DNA of 15,304 nucleotides from NCBI GenBank assembly GCA_035548125.1, contig DASZTV010000087.1, positions 1 to 15,304 on the forward strand, given 5' to 3'. This document shows positions 1 to 7,732 of this stretch, piece after piece. The DNA comes from DASZTV01 sp035548125 (GTDB lineage: Bacteria > Actinomycetota > Actinomycetes > JAFAQI01). The translations under genes were made by a program, and so were the position numbers. Position 1 is the first letter of the stretch; every line of letters begins with the position of its first letter. The notes beneath the pieces are model-generated. The model saw only the letters and a program-made list of their open reading frames with translations. It made no database searches and had not been told where the DNA came from.

Positions 1-321
1 GCCGCCCGCGAGGTCGCCGCCCGCGAAGGCTGTCGTCATCGACAGCGCAGCCAGCGCGCACGCCCGGTCGGAGAGCCTACGCGCGGCGGCATCCCCGGTG
101 ACGATCTCGAGCAGCCGGTCGCCGGGCGAGATCACGACGAGTACGGTCTCGGTCGCGGCGGCACCGAAAGCGGCGTGCTTGCTCTCGGCGGCGTCGCGAA
201 TGTCGCCGTCGACGTTGCCGACGAAGACCGAAAAATTCAGGCCGGTCTCAGCACTCGCGACGGAGATGACTCGCTCGATGTCGCGGTACTGATCGTTGGT
301 GAACGGCTCACCACTCGGCAC
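1..321 (-). CDS. DUF5130-like / TPM-domain-like protein, C-terminus cut by window edge
   Basis: The reverse strand stays open to base 1, giving at least 107 residues. The product begins (V)PSGEPFTNDQYRDIE and continues with FSVFVGNVDGD, an Ala-rich stretch, and VLVVISPGDRLLEIVTGD. This matches my memory of the short actinobacterial DUF5130 family, which resembles TPM domains; its biochemical function is not known to me. No signal peptide or membrane helix is visible in the part present. I chose the GTG at 319-321 because GAGGTGG lies five bases upstream. A GTG at 340-342 would add seven residues but has a poorer ribosome site. Either start overlaps the end of the upstream membrane-protein gene (14 or 35 bases), so the two are probably translated together. 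The family call comes from recalled pattern, not a search. Confidence 0.72.
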   Translation of the reverse strand, partial: MPSGEPFTNDQYRDIERVISVASAETGLNFSVFVGNVDGDIRDAAESKHAAFGAAATETVLVVISPGDRLLEIVTGDAAARRLSDRACALAALSMTTAFAGGDLAGG

Positions 322-667
322 TTGCGCCACCTCGCGTGCCACGGTCGGCGGCGGCCGGTTCTTCGCCCTCGGCCGGCCCGCCGAACCAGCGTTCGCCGTG
401 CTCCCAGCCCTTGCCCGGTCGGTAGCGCGGCTTGCTCAGCGCCGACGGCAGCACCGACAGCCCTGCGATGATCAGAAACGCGCCGAGCGGGATGACCACG
501 AAGTACAGGATCGTGAGTCCGGCGCCGAGCGACGGACCGGCGTAGGCGCCGTCGTCCTTGTGCAGCGCGAGCGCGGGGCTCACCGCGGTCAGCACCGGCA
601 CCGCCGCACCGATCGAAATCGTCGCGAGCCGGGCGAGCGTACGTCGTCCTGTGGTGCGCTTTCTCAC
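308..667 (-). CDS. Small conserved actinobacterial membrane protein, function unknown
   Basis: 119 residues from a GTG start (665-667). Residues 1-35 look like a signal peptide or first helix: basic RKRTTGRR, then an Ala/Val-rich core ending SPALALH. A short polar stretch (HKDDG) follows, then a second helix at about residues 47-75 (LTILYFVVIPLGAFLIIAGL). The remainder is a hydrophilic tail containing KPRYRPGKGW and a charged, Gly/Ala-rich end. The combination of LHKDDG, one long helix and PRYRPG is, from memory, shared by a small conserved family in actinobacteria, often beside DUF5130-like genes. The likely topology is a periplasmic or cleaved N-terminus with a cytoplasmic tail. The gene sits 33 bases after the amidase stop and overlaps the next gene. 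No enzymatic motif is visible and I assign no function. Confidence 0.75.
   Translation of the reverse strand: MRKRTTGRRTLARLATISIGAAVPVLTAVSPALALHKDDGAYAGPSLGAGLTILYFVVIPLGAFLIIAGLSVLPSALSKPRYRPGKGWEHGERWFGGPAEGEEPAAADRGTRGGASAEW
327..333 (-). promoter_or_regulatory. Ribosome binding site deciding the DUF5130-like start
   Basis: GAGGTGG on the minus strand, five bases before GTG 321-319. It lies inside the 3' end of the upstream membrane-protein gene. It is the reason for preferring the shorter start over the GTG at 342. Confidence 0.5.
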
Positions 668-700
668 GGCGGTGAACCTATCGAACCGTCCGGTTGCCGC

Positions 701-2113
701 TCACCAGAGGGCCGGTCGACGCGCGGCCCATGGCTCTGCTTCCTCGAGCTGGGCGGCGATCCGGAGCAGGGTCGCCTCGCCGTAGGGCCGGCCCACGAGC
801 TGGATGCCGATCGGCAGCCCGGCGTCAGTCCAGTGCAACGGAACCGTCACGGCGGGCTGCCCCGACATGTTGTACGGCGCGGTGAACGGCGTGAAGCGCT
901 TCTGCGCCTCGAAGTCCGCCGCGGGGTCGTCGTCATCGCGAAGCCCGCCGACCAGCGCCGGCGGCTGGGCGAGCGTCGGCGTCAGCACGGCGTCGTAGCC
1001 GTACGTCGCCTCCAGCTCGACCCGCGCCGCCTGGCGCAAGGTGGCGAGCGCCGCGTAGACCTGCCGCCCGGTCGCCGACCGGCCGCGCTCCCTGATCCAG
1101 CGGGTCAGCGGGCGCACGCGCAGCTCGTCGTCGTCACTGAGCGGAAGCGAGAGGAACTCCTGTGACCACACCGTCTCGAACGCCGGCACCAGGTCCCCGG
1201 TGAACGTCGGGATGTGGTCGACGACGTCGTGGCCGAGGTCCGCGAGCAGCGCGCTGGCTTTCTCGTACGCCGCGACGCAGTCCGGGTGCACCGTCGCGTC
1301 GGCGATCACCGGCGAGGCGAACCGTCCGATCCGCAGCTTGCCCGCAGGCTCGTCGCAGGCCGCGAGGAACGACGTTACGGGCGGCGGCGCCCACTGCCAG
1401 TCGCTCGGCGCCGGGCCGGCCATCGCGTCGAGCAGCGCAGCCGCGTCGCGTACGGTGCGCGCGAGCGGACCGTTGACCGCGAGCCCGCTGATCTCCGCCG
1501 ACACCGGGGCGTTCGACACGCGTCCGCGCGACGGCTTGATGCCGAACAGCCCGCAGACGCTCGCCGGGATGCGGATCGATCCGCCGCCGTCGCTGCCCTG
1601 CGCCGCCGGGACCAGTCCCGAGGAGACCGCGGCGGCCGCGCCGCCACTCGAACCGCCCGCCGACCGTTCGAGGTCCCACGGCGTGCGCGCGGGCGGCGCG
1701 ACGTCCGGCTCGGTGTAGCAGGGCAGGCCGAACTCCGGGGTGTTGGTCTTGCCGAGGTTGATCAACCCCGCCGCCCTGAGCTTCGTGGTCACCGCGTCGT
1801 CGATGCCGAGGTCGGCCGCGGGCCACGCCGAGGTGCCGAACCTGGTCGGCGCCCCTGCCACCAGATTCAGGTCCTTGATGGCGGTCGGTACGCCGTGCAG
1901 CGGCGCGAGCTCCTCGCCGTCGGCGACCGCCTTCTCGGCGGCGCGCGCTCCGTCGAGCGCGGTGTCCGAGGTCACGGTCACGAACGCGCCGACCGTGTCG
2001 CTGAGCCGCCCGATGCGCTCGAGGTAGTGCTCCACCAGCTCCACCGGCGACACCGAGCGGTCACGAACCGCCGCTGCCTGCTCGAGCAGCGTCAGGTCGT
2101 GCAGGGCCGCCAC
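701..2113 (-). CDS. Amidase-signature family hydrolase
   Basis: 470 residues, a normal length for the amidase-signature (AS) family, which hydrolyses C-N amide bonds with a Ser-cisSer-Lys triad. The pieces are present in order: PLHGVPTAIKDL gives Lys80; SAGGSSGGAAAAVSSGLVP gives cis-Ser155; GSDGGGSIRIPASVCGLFG gives nucleophile Ser179, the usual 24 residues after Ser155. The N-terminus (LTLLEQAAAVRDRSVSPVEL...YLERI) and GKTNTPEFG are also typical. No signal peptide is seen, so a cytoplasmic enzyme is expected. I chose the GTG at 2111-2113 because family similarity starts a few residues later and it lies two bases after the lipoprotein stop. The frame stays open further upstream only as a shadow of the lipoprotein gene. 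The substrate cannot be decided: 6-aminohexanoate-cyclic-dimer hydrolase-like and general aliphatic or aryl amidases look alike. GatA is unlikely, as no gatB or gatC is nearby. Confidence 0.93.
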   Translation of the reverse strand: MAALHDLTLLEQAAAVRDRSVSPVELVEHYLERIGRLSDTVGAFVTVTSDTALDGARAAEKAVADGEELAPLHGVPTAIKDLNLVAGAPTRFGTSAWPAADLGIDDAVTTKLRAAGLINLGKTNTPEFGLPCYTEPDVAPPARTPWDLERSAGGSSGGAAAAVSSGLVPAAQGSDGGGSIRIPASVCGLFGIKPSRGRVSNAPVSAEISGLAVNGPLARTVRDAAALLDAMAGPAPSDWQWAPPPVTSFLAACDEPAGKLRIGRFASPVIADATVHPDCVAAYEKASALLADLGHDVVDHIPTFTGDLVPAFETVWSQEFLSLPLSDDDELRVRPLTRWIRERGRSATGRQVYAALATLRQAARVELEATYGYDAVLTPTLAQPPALVGGLRDDDDPAADFEAQKRFTPFTAPYNMSGQPAVTVPLHWTDAGLPIGIQLVGRPYGEATLLRIAAQLEEAEPWAARRPALW

Positions 2114-2115
2114 CG

Positions 2116-2739
2116 TCAGCCGCCGGAGCCGGGCGTCATCGGGCTGACCTGAGCCGCACCCTGCTTGGTGGTGCACACCGACGCCTGGTACGCGACCTCG
2201 AGCGAGGCCTTGTCGCCCGGCGGGTACACCCGCAGCTTCGCGGAGGTGGCGGCCGCGCAGTCGGAGGCGGAGAAGTTGCCGGGGTCGGGGATCTTCAGCA
2301 GAGCGTTCGCTTTGTCGCCGGGGGCCAGCGTCACTGTCGCCGGAGCGCTGCCGCCGAAGACCGCGCCGACCCCGAGCTGGTTGCCGTTGCCGTCGGTGAA
2401 GGACACACCCGGACGGCCGAACAGGGTGCACGCCTCTCCGCCGGTGTTGGTCAGCACGATCGGCACGATCGTCGACCCGGCCGCGCCCTGTCCCTGCCCG
2501 AGCGACAACCCGAGCGCGGAGGTGAGGCACCTGTGGGAGGCCTGCACGGTGCTGGAGAACGACGGGGTCGGCTTCGCGGATGGCGTCACGGTCGGCGGCG
2601 GAGTCGCCGACGGCGTCGTGGTGACCTGCGGCGGCGGCGAGGTCTGCGCGGTGTTCGTGTCACCGCCGCTCGAGGAACCGCCACTGCACGCGGCAGCGGC
2701 GAACGCGACGATCCACAGCAACGCGACGCGAGCCTTCAC
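2116..2739 (-). CDS. DUF4232-type secreted lipoprotein
   Basis: 207 residues. The N-terminus is a lipoprotein signal: KAR, a hydrophobic core LLWIVAFAAAA, then Cys18 in an AAAC lipobox, followed by a Ser/Gly run. Residues 19-65 are a low-complexity Pro/Thr/Ser spacer that probably extends the domain from the membrane. The globular part (about 66-195) holds CLTSALGLSL, VLTNTGGEACTLFGRPGVSF, APGDKANALL and a late Cys in AYQASVC. It fits DUF4232, an extracytoplasmic beta-sandwich domain common in actinobacterial lipoproteins and of unknown role. Four cysteines after the lipid-anchor Cys could form two disulfides. The gene follows the HNH gene by 24 bases and precedes the amidase by two, so it is likely co-transcribed with both. 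Confidence 0.85.
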   Translation of the reverse strand: MKARVALLWIVAFAAAACSGGSSSGGDTNTAQTSPPPQVTTTPSATPPPTVTPSAKPTPSFSSTVQASHRCLTSALGLSLGQGQGAAGSTIVPIVLTNTGGEACTLFGRPGVSFTDGNGNQLGVGAVFGGSAPATVTLAPGDKANALLKIPDPGNFSASDCAAATSAKLRVYPPGDKASLEVAYQASVCTTKQGAAQVSPMTPGSGG

Positions 2740-2763
2740 ATCGCCGACCCTAAACCTCGCAGG

Positions 2764-3294
2764 TCAGGCGCTCGCCGCCTCGGCGTCGTACAGGAAGTCG
2801 TCGACGTCGCCGAGGTAGGGCCGCCACTGCGGGTTCATCCGGCCGGTGCCGAGCACCCGCCACGCGATCCCGGTCGGCGCCGCCGGCTGACGCGGCATCC
2901 GCCAGCCGAGCTCGGAGATCGCCCGGTCGGCCTTCGCATGGTTGCAGCGCCGGCAGCACGACACGACGTTCTCCCAGACGTGACTCCCGCCGCGGCTGCG
3001 GGGGATCACGTGATCGATGCTGGTCGCCGGAGCCAAACAGTAGACACAGCGGCCGCCGTCGCGCGCGAAGATCGCGCGCCGGGTCAACGGCACCGCGCCG
3101 CGATAGGGCACCTTGACGAAACGCGCCAGCCGCACCACCAGCGGGATCCGAAGCGAGAGCCGCTCGCTGTGCAGCTCATCGTCCGCGGATTCCACCGCGA
3201 CCGCCTTGCCGCTGAGAACCAGAATCACCGCTCGGCGCTGCGTCACGACGCACAGCGGCTCGTACGTCGCGTTGAGTACGAGCGCATGAGCCAC
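2764..3294 (-). CDS. HNH endonuclease domain protein
   Basis: 176 residues. The N-terminal about 70 residues (LVLNATYEPLCVVTQRRAV, then SLRIPLVVRLARFV) are the conserved leader of a widespread HNH subfamily. The HNH/zinc domain follows: Cys83-x2-Cys86 (CVYC), IDHVIPRSRGG with Asp94-His95, WENVV with Asn109, and CCRRCNHAKADR with Cys114-x2-Cys117. These would bind one zinc and form a beta-beta-alpha metal nuclease site. The GTG start at 3292-3294 has GGAGG five bases upstream. The cellular role of this subfamily is not established to my knowledge; it is single, chromosomal and not next to phage genes, so a housekeeping or repair role is more likely than homing. It diverges from glbO, an arrangement I recall in M. 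tuberculosis (Rv2469c/Rv2470). Confidence 0.92.
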   Translation of the reverse strand: MAHALVLNATYEPLCVVTQRRAVILVLSGKAVAVESADDELHSERLSLRIPLVVRLARFVKVPYRGAVPLTRRAIFARDGGRCVYCLAPATSIDHVIPRSRGGSHVWENVVSCCRRCNHAKADRAISELGWRMPRQPAAPTGIAWRVLGTGRMNPQWRPYLGDVDDFLYDAEAASA

Positions 3295-3299
3295 CGTGG

Positions 3300-3304
3300 C
3301 CTCC
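3300..3304 (-). promoter_or_regulatory. Ribosome binding site of the HNH gene
   Basis: GGAGG on the minus strand with a five-base spacer to the GTG start at 3294. It supports that start codon over downstream choices. Confidence 0.7.
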
Positions 3305-3342
3305 GAGGCAAGTTGGGCTCAGCGTAACCCGCAGCCGACAAT

Positions 3343-3347
3343 GGAGG
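3343..3347 (+). promoter_or_regulatory. Ribosome binding site deciding the glbO start
   Basis: GGAGG lies four bases before ATG 3352 but only one base before GTG 3349, which is too close. The ATG is therefore the preferred start. Confidence 0.65.
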
Positions 3348-3351
3348 CGTG

Positions 3352-3771
3352 ATGGAACCGCCCGGCCCGCAACCAATTTCGATCGAGGGCATCGACTCCG
3401 CGCCGACCTTCTACGACGCGGTCGGCGGTCACGAGACGTTCGAGCAACTGGTCAGCGGCTTCTATGCCCGAGTCGCGAACGACCCGGTGCTCGTGGCGAT
3501 CTATCCCGACCACGACTGGGCGGGTGCCGCGCACCGGCTGCTGCTGTTCCTCGAGCAGTACTGGGGCGGGCCGCGAACCTACTCCGAGACCCGCGGCCAT
3601 CCGCGGCTTCGGGCCCGCCACGCGCCCTTCCACATCGACCGCGCGGCCCACGACCACTGGCTCGCGCACATGCGTGCCGCACTCGACGACGTCGGCCTCG
3701 CCGAGGAGGCCGACCACACGATCTGGGCCTACCTGACCCAGGCGGCCGACGTACTGATCAACGCCGAGTAG
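3352..3771 (+). CDS. glbO: Group II truncated haemoglobin (trHbO)
   Basis: 139 residues. From FYDAVGGHETFEQLVSGFYARV onward the protein aligns by eye with M. tuberculosis GlbO with an offset of 15. Its haem-pocket residues fall as expected: Tyr38 (B10), Tyr51 (CD1), His90 (proximal F8, in RHAPFHI) and Trp103 (G8, the group II hallmark). The core FLEQYWGGPRTYSE..RGHPRLR is nearly invariant in the family. Such globins bind O2 with very slow release and also handle NO, peroxide or sulfide; the physiological ligand is not settled. The protein is soluble. It has about 15 extra N-terminal residues (MEPPGPQPISIEGIDSAPT) before the usual beginning; the good ribosome site supports translation of this extension. 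It diverges from the HNH gene and converges with the protease gene, with only nine bases between stops. Confidence 0.96.
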   Translation: MEPPGPQPISIEGIDSAPTFYDAVGGHETFEQLVSGFYARVANDPVLVAIYPDHDWAGAAHRLLLFLEQYWGGPRTYSETRGHPRLRARHAPFHIDRAAHDHWLAHMRAALDDVGLAEEADHTIWAYLTQAADVLINAE

Positions 3772-3780
3772 TCGCCGGGG

Positions 3781-4614
3781 TCACACCGTCGGGGCCGAGG
3801 CGGTCTTGACCAGCTTCAGGCCCAGTTGCTTCAGCGCCAGGCTCACCGGTGTGAAGTAGAACGGGCACGTCCCGGCCTTCAGCTGCCCACCGGACAGGAT
3901 GCCGACGGCGTAGGCGACCCCACCAACCCTGGTGTAGACCGGCGAGCCGGAGTCGCCGCGGCGCGAGGTGCAGCTCGCCCCGGTCGCCCGCCACTCGTGA
4001 CCGATGGCGACCTTCTGGTGATGCGCCGACACGAACGACACGGTCTGCGATCCGCCGACGACGGTGAAGCCGCAGTGCTCGCCGGTCGCGGCGCCGGAGT
4101 AGCAGACCTCGGTCCCCGGCTCGAGCTTTCCCTTGCCCGCGACCGGGATCGTGGTGTGCGACCGCCAGCCGCCGACGTAGAGCAGCGGCGCCGTCGCCAC
4201 ATGCGGCGCCAGCTTGACGAACGCGCTGTCCCCGTCCGTGCCCAACCGGAACGCAGACGCCGTCACCCGGCCGAGCAGGACACCCGGTGACGTGCGGTCA
4301 CCGCCCGGTGCGCTCGCGGTCTGGTGGACGAGGTACGACGGGCCGCCCGGCACGGTCGCGACACAGTGACCCGCGGTCAGCACGCCGCGCTTCCCGGTGC
4401 GGATCGAGCGGACCGCGAACGCGACGGTACAGCCGCTTCCTGACGTCTTTGCGCTGTGACTGCTCCAGACGAAGATGTCACCGCCGGCGATCGCGGCGCC
4501 GCTGGTCCGGCTCTGCCGACCGGCGGGCGAGATGATCGCGCCGGCCGACTTGGGAGCGAGGATCGGCGCCAGCGCGGCCGCCGCGAGGCAGACCGCGAGG
4601 ATGCGCAGCCTCAT
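3781..4614 (-). CDS. Secreted streptogrisin-like (S1 family) serine protease
   Basis: 277 residues from ATG 4614-4612. Residues 1-26 are a signal peptide (MRLR, an Ala/Leu core, then a cut after SAGA). The catalytic triad is His83 in TAGHC, Asp129 in GTDGDSAFVKL and Ser222 in RRGDSGSPVY. Cysteines sit in the streptogrisin pattern: Cys62/Cys84 around the His, Cys171/Cys181 in VCYSGAATGEHCG, Cys215/Cys250 around the Ser. All suggest three disulfides and an extracellular enzyme. The mature domain probably begins near AIAGGDIF (about residue 41). That leaves a pro-segment of only about 15 residues, unlike the more than 70-residue folding pro-domains usual in alpha-lytic protease and streptogrisin relatives. 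The start overlaps the stop of a mini-ORF and lies 20 bases past the tam stop. An in-frame start at 4659 is rejected: it would put about 15 non-signal residues ahead of a good signal peptide. Confidence 0.9.
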   Translation of the reverse strand: MRLRILAVCLAAAALAPILAPKSAGAIISPAGRQSRTSGAAIAGGDIFVWSSHSAKTSGSGCTVAFAVRSIRTGKRGVLTAGHCVATVPGGPSYLVHQTASAPGGDRTSPGVLLGRVTASAFRLGTDGDSAFVKLAPHVATAPLLYVGGWRSHTTIPVAGKGKLEPGTEVCYSGAATGEHCGFTVVGGSQTVSFVSAHHQKVAIGHEWRATGASCTSRRGDSGSPVYTRVGGVAYAVGILSGGQLKAGTCPFYFTPVSLALKQLGLKLVKTASAPTV

Positions 4615-4649
4615 GCGGCCGCCCGGACCGTGTTCATGCGGCCGCCCGG
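4611..4649. repeat. 16-base direct repeat at the tam/protease junction
   Basis: TCATGCGGCCGCCCGG occurs at 4611-4626 and again exactly at 4634-4649, a period of 23 bases. On the coding strand each copy supplies CCGGGCGGCCGCATGA. The first copy (in reading order) holds the tam stop and a new ATG; the second holds the mini-ORF stop and the protease ATG. It looks like a small tandem duplication fixed at a gene junction. Confidence 0.85.
4613..4639 (-). CDS. Possible 8-codon leader ORF MNTVRAAA between tam and the protease
   Basis: ATG at 4639-4637 overlaps the tam TGA (4636-4634) as ATGA. Eight codons later its TGA (4615-4613) overlaps the protease ATG (4614-4612), again as ATGA. If ribosomes reinitiate, this would link translation of tam to the protease stepwise. 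The peptide ends RAAA, like tam itself, because of the 23-base duplication. No ribosome site specific to it is visible. It may be only a by-product of the duplication; translation is inferred, not shown. Confidence 0.3.
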
Positions 4650-5443
4650 CCGATCGCAAAGGTGCGCCGGAACGGAAACACCGTCCCGGCCGGACCCGGC
4701 GGGTACGCCTCGCGCAACGCCGCGCCGCACTCGGCGAGGAACTCCTCGGTCGCGGCCGGGTCGTCGCGCAACGCGGTGAGCACCGGGCGAAGCGCCGTAC
4801 CTTTCACCCAGTCCAGCACCGGGTCCTCGCCGGGCAGCAGGTGCAGGTACGTCGTCTGCCAGACGTCCGGTTCGAGTCCCGCTGCGGCGAGCGCTGCGAG
4901 GTAGGTCTCCGGCGGCTCGACGCCGAGCCGCCGGTCCGCGTCCTCGCCGAGCCGGTCCCGCCAGCGCTCCGAGGTCCGCAGCTCCCGGATCACGGTGTGG
5001 GAGGGCGCGTCGAAGTTCGCCGGCACCTGGAAGGCGAACGTCCCGCCCGGCACCAACCAACCGGCGATCTCGGCGATCAGCGCGAGGTGGTCGGGCACCC
5101 ACTGCAGGACCGCGTTGGCGACCACGACGTCGGGCGCGCCGTCGGGTGCCCACTCCCGCAAATCGGCGCACATGTACGTCAAACGATCAAAACCCCCGGA
5201 TGGCAACGCCTGATTCGCCGCGGAGATCATCTCGGCAGAGCTGTCCACGCCGATCACCCGCGCGTCCGGCCAGCGCTCGTTCAGCGTCCGGGTCAACGTC
5301 CCGGGGCCGCAGCCGAGGTCGACGACCAGGGACGGGGCCTCCGCCCTGACCCTGGCCGTCAGGTCGCCGAACGGCCGGGACCGCTCGTCGGCGTACCTCA
5401 GGTACTGGGCGGGGTCCCAACCAGGGGCGGGCGGGGTCGACAG
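4634..5443 (-). CDS. tam: Trans-aconitate 2-methyltransferase-like SAM-dependent methyltransferase, apparent CTG start
   Basis: 269 residues if begun at CTG 5443-5441. Class I SAM methyltransferase. Motif I is VVDLGCGPG at residues 40-48, followed by DSSAEM (acidic ribose-binding loop), CADLREW, and NAVLQWVPDH. The N-terminal WDPAQYLRYADERSRPF, the middle FQVPANFDAPSHTVIREL and the C-terminal VWQTTYLHLLPGEDPVLDW and AYPP...TVFPFRRTF match trans-aconitate methyltransferases as I remember them. These esterify trans-aconitate, an inhibitor of aconitase. There is no ATG, GTG or TTG between the in-frame ettA stop (5449-5447) and motif I; the first TTG is codon 50, inside or after motif I. CTG two codons past the ettA stop gives a natural-looking N-terminus (MSTPPAPGWDPAQYL). 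No clear ribosome site is seen, so the start is inferred; a sequence error is the alternative. Confidence 0.85.
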   Translation of the reverse strand: MSTPPAPGWDPAQYLRYADERSRPFGDLTARVRAEAPSLVVDLGCGPGTLTRTLNERWPDARVIGVDSSAEMISAANQALPSGGFDRLTYMCADLREWAPDGAPDVVVANAVLQWVPDHLALIAEIAGWLVPGGTFAFQVPANFDAPSHTVIRELRTSERWRDRLGEDADRRLGVEPPETYLAALAAAGLEPDVWQTTYLHLLPGEDPVLDWVKGTALRPVLTALRDDPAATEEFLAECGAALREAYPPGPAGTVFPFRRTFAIGRAAA

Positions 5444-5446
5444 AGC

Positions 5447-7123
<1,677 letters not shown>

Positions 7124-7146
7124 CCGTACAGGCTACGGAAGTCGGC

Positions 7147-7587
7147 TCAGGCGGCCTCGACCTCGACAGCATCGGTCGCGTCCTCCGTCGCCTCGGACTC
7201 CGCGTCCACCGTCTCCGGGTCAGCCGCGCGCGACGGCCGGCGCAGGTCGGCAGGCCAGCGGTTGAGGTCGGGGCCCACGGCGACCGCGTCGATCTCCAGG
7301 ACGGTGCGCTGACCGCCCTCCTTGGCCTCGTAGGTACGTTGCAGGAGCTTGCCGCTCACCACGACGCTGTCGCCCTTTCGCAGCGAGGCGCAGACGTTGA
7401 CCGCGAGCGTCCGCCAGCAGGTCGCGCCGATGTACATGGGGTCGCCGTCGCGCCAGGCGCCCGCCTCCCGGTCGAACCGCCGCGAGTTCGAGGCGATCCG
7501 GAGGTTCGCCACGGCGGCGCCGTTCGCCGTCGTACGGCCGATCGGATCGGCCGTGAGGTTGCCCTGCACGGTGATGTAGGTGTCCAT
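7147..7587 (-). CDS. Second single-strand DNA-binding protein (SsbB-like)
   Basis: 146 residues from ATG 7587-7585, with a purine-rich GGAAGGAA upstream. Residues 1-105 form one OB fold: TYITVQGNLTADP, ANLRIASNSRRFD, TCWRTLAVNVCASLRKGDSVVVSGKLL, and QRTVLEIDAVAVGPDL, with Trp58 in a usual DNA-contact position. The tail is short and acidic (ESEATEDATDAVEVEAA). It lacks the DDxPF tip through which standard SSB recruits repair and replication proteins, so this is a paralogue rather than the replicative SSB. M. tuberculosis has a similar SSBb (Rv2478c) directly before ettA (Rv2477c), matching the order here. A role in recombination, competence or stress is possible; the sequence does not decide. 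Confidence 0.92.
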   Translation of the reverse strand: MDTYITVQGNLTADPIGRTTANGAAVANLRIASNSRRFDREAGAWRDGDPMYIGATCWRTLAVNVCASLRKGDSVVVSGKLLQRTYEAKEGGQRTVLEIDAVAVGPDLNRWPADLRRPSRAADPETVDAESEATEDATDAVEVEAA

Positions 7588-7732
7588 CCTGGTTCCTTCC
7601 GTTCGGACCGGCACCCGCCGGCCAGGCCACGGTGCGGAAGGCCGCCGACGACGACGGGAAGCTCGCGCGCGCGGTGTGGACTGCCCGAACCCGGAGCACA
7701 CCTGTGGAGATCGATGTGGCAGCGTTCCGCCC
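7588..7732. promoter_or_regulatory. Divergent promoter region between ssb and the SDR pair
   Basis: 145 non-coding bases hold the starts of two opposite transcripts. CCGGCACCCGCCGG at 7608-7621 is a 5-base-stem hairpin about 20 bases upstream of the ssb start, and might lie in its leader. No confident -10/-35 boxes are visible. The SDR start at 7733 has no clear ribosome site, so a leaderless or weakly initiated message is possible there. Confidence 0.4.

Larger units (their letters stand above)
3295..3351. promoter_or_regulatory. Short divergent intergenic region between the HNH gene and glbO
   Basis: About 57 bases separate the two divergent starts, so both promoters must lie here or reach into the coding ends. 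Apart from the two ribosome sites I see no clear -10/-35 pair or operator-like palindrome. Confidence 0.4.

Noticed and set aside
701..2530. A 609-residue version of the amidase extending into the lipoprotein gene
   Set aside because: The extra N-terminal part is Arg-rich out-of-frame reading of the DUF4232 lipoprotein, which has a clear lipobox and its own start. Amidase similarity begins just after GTG 2113.
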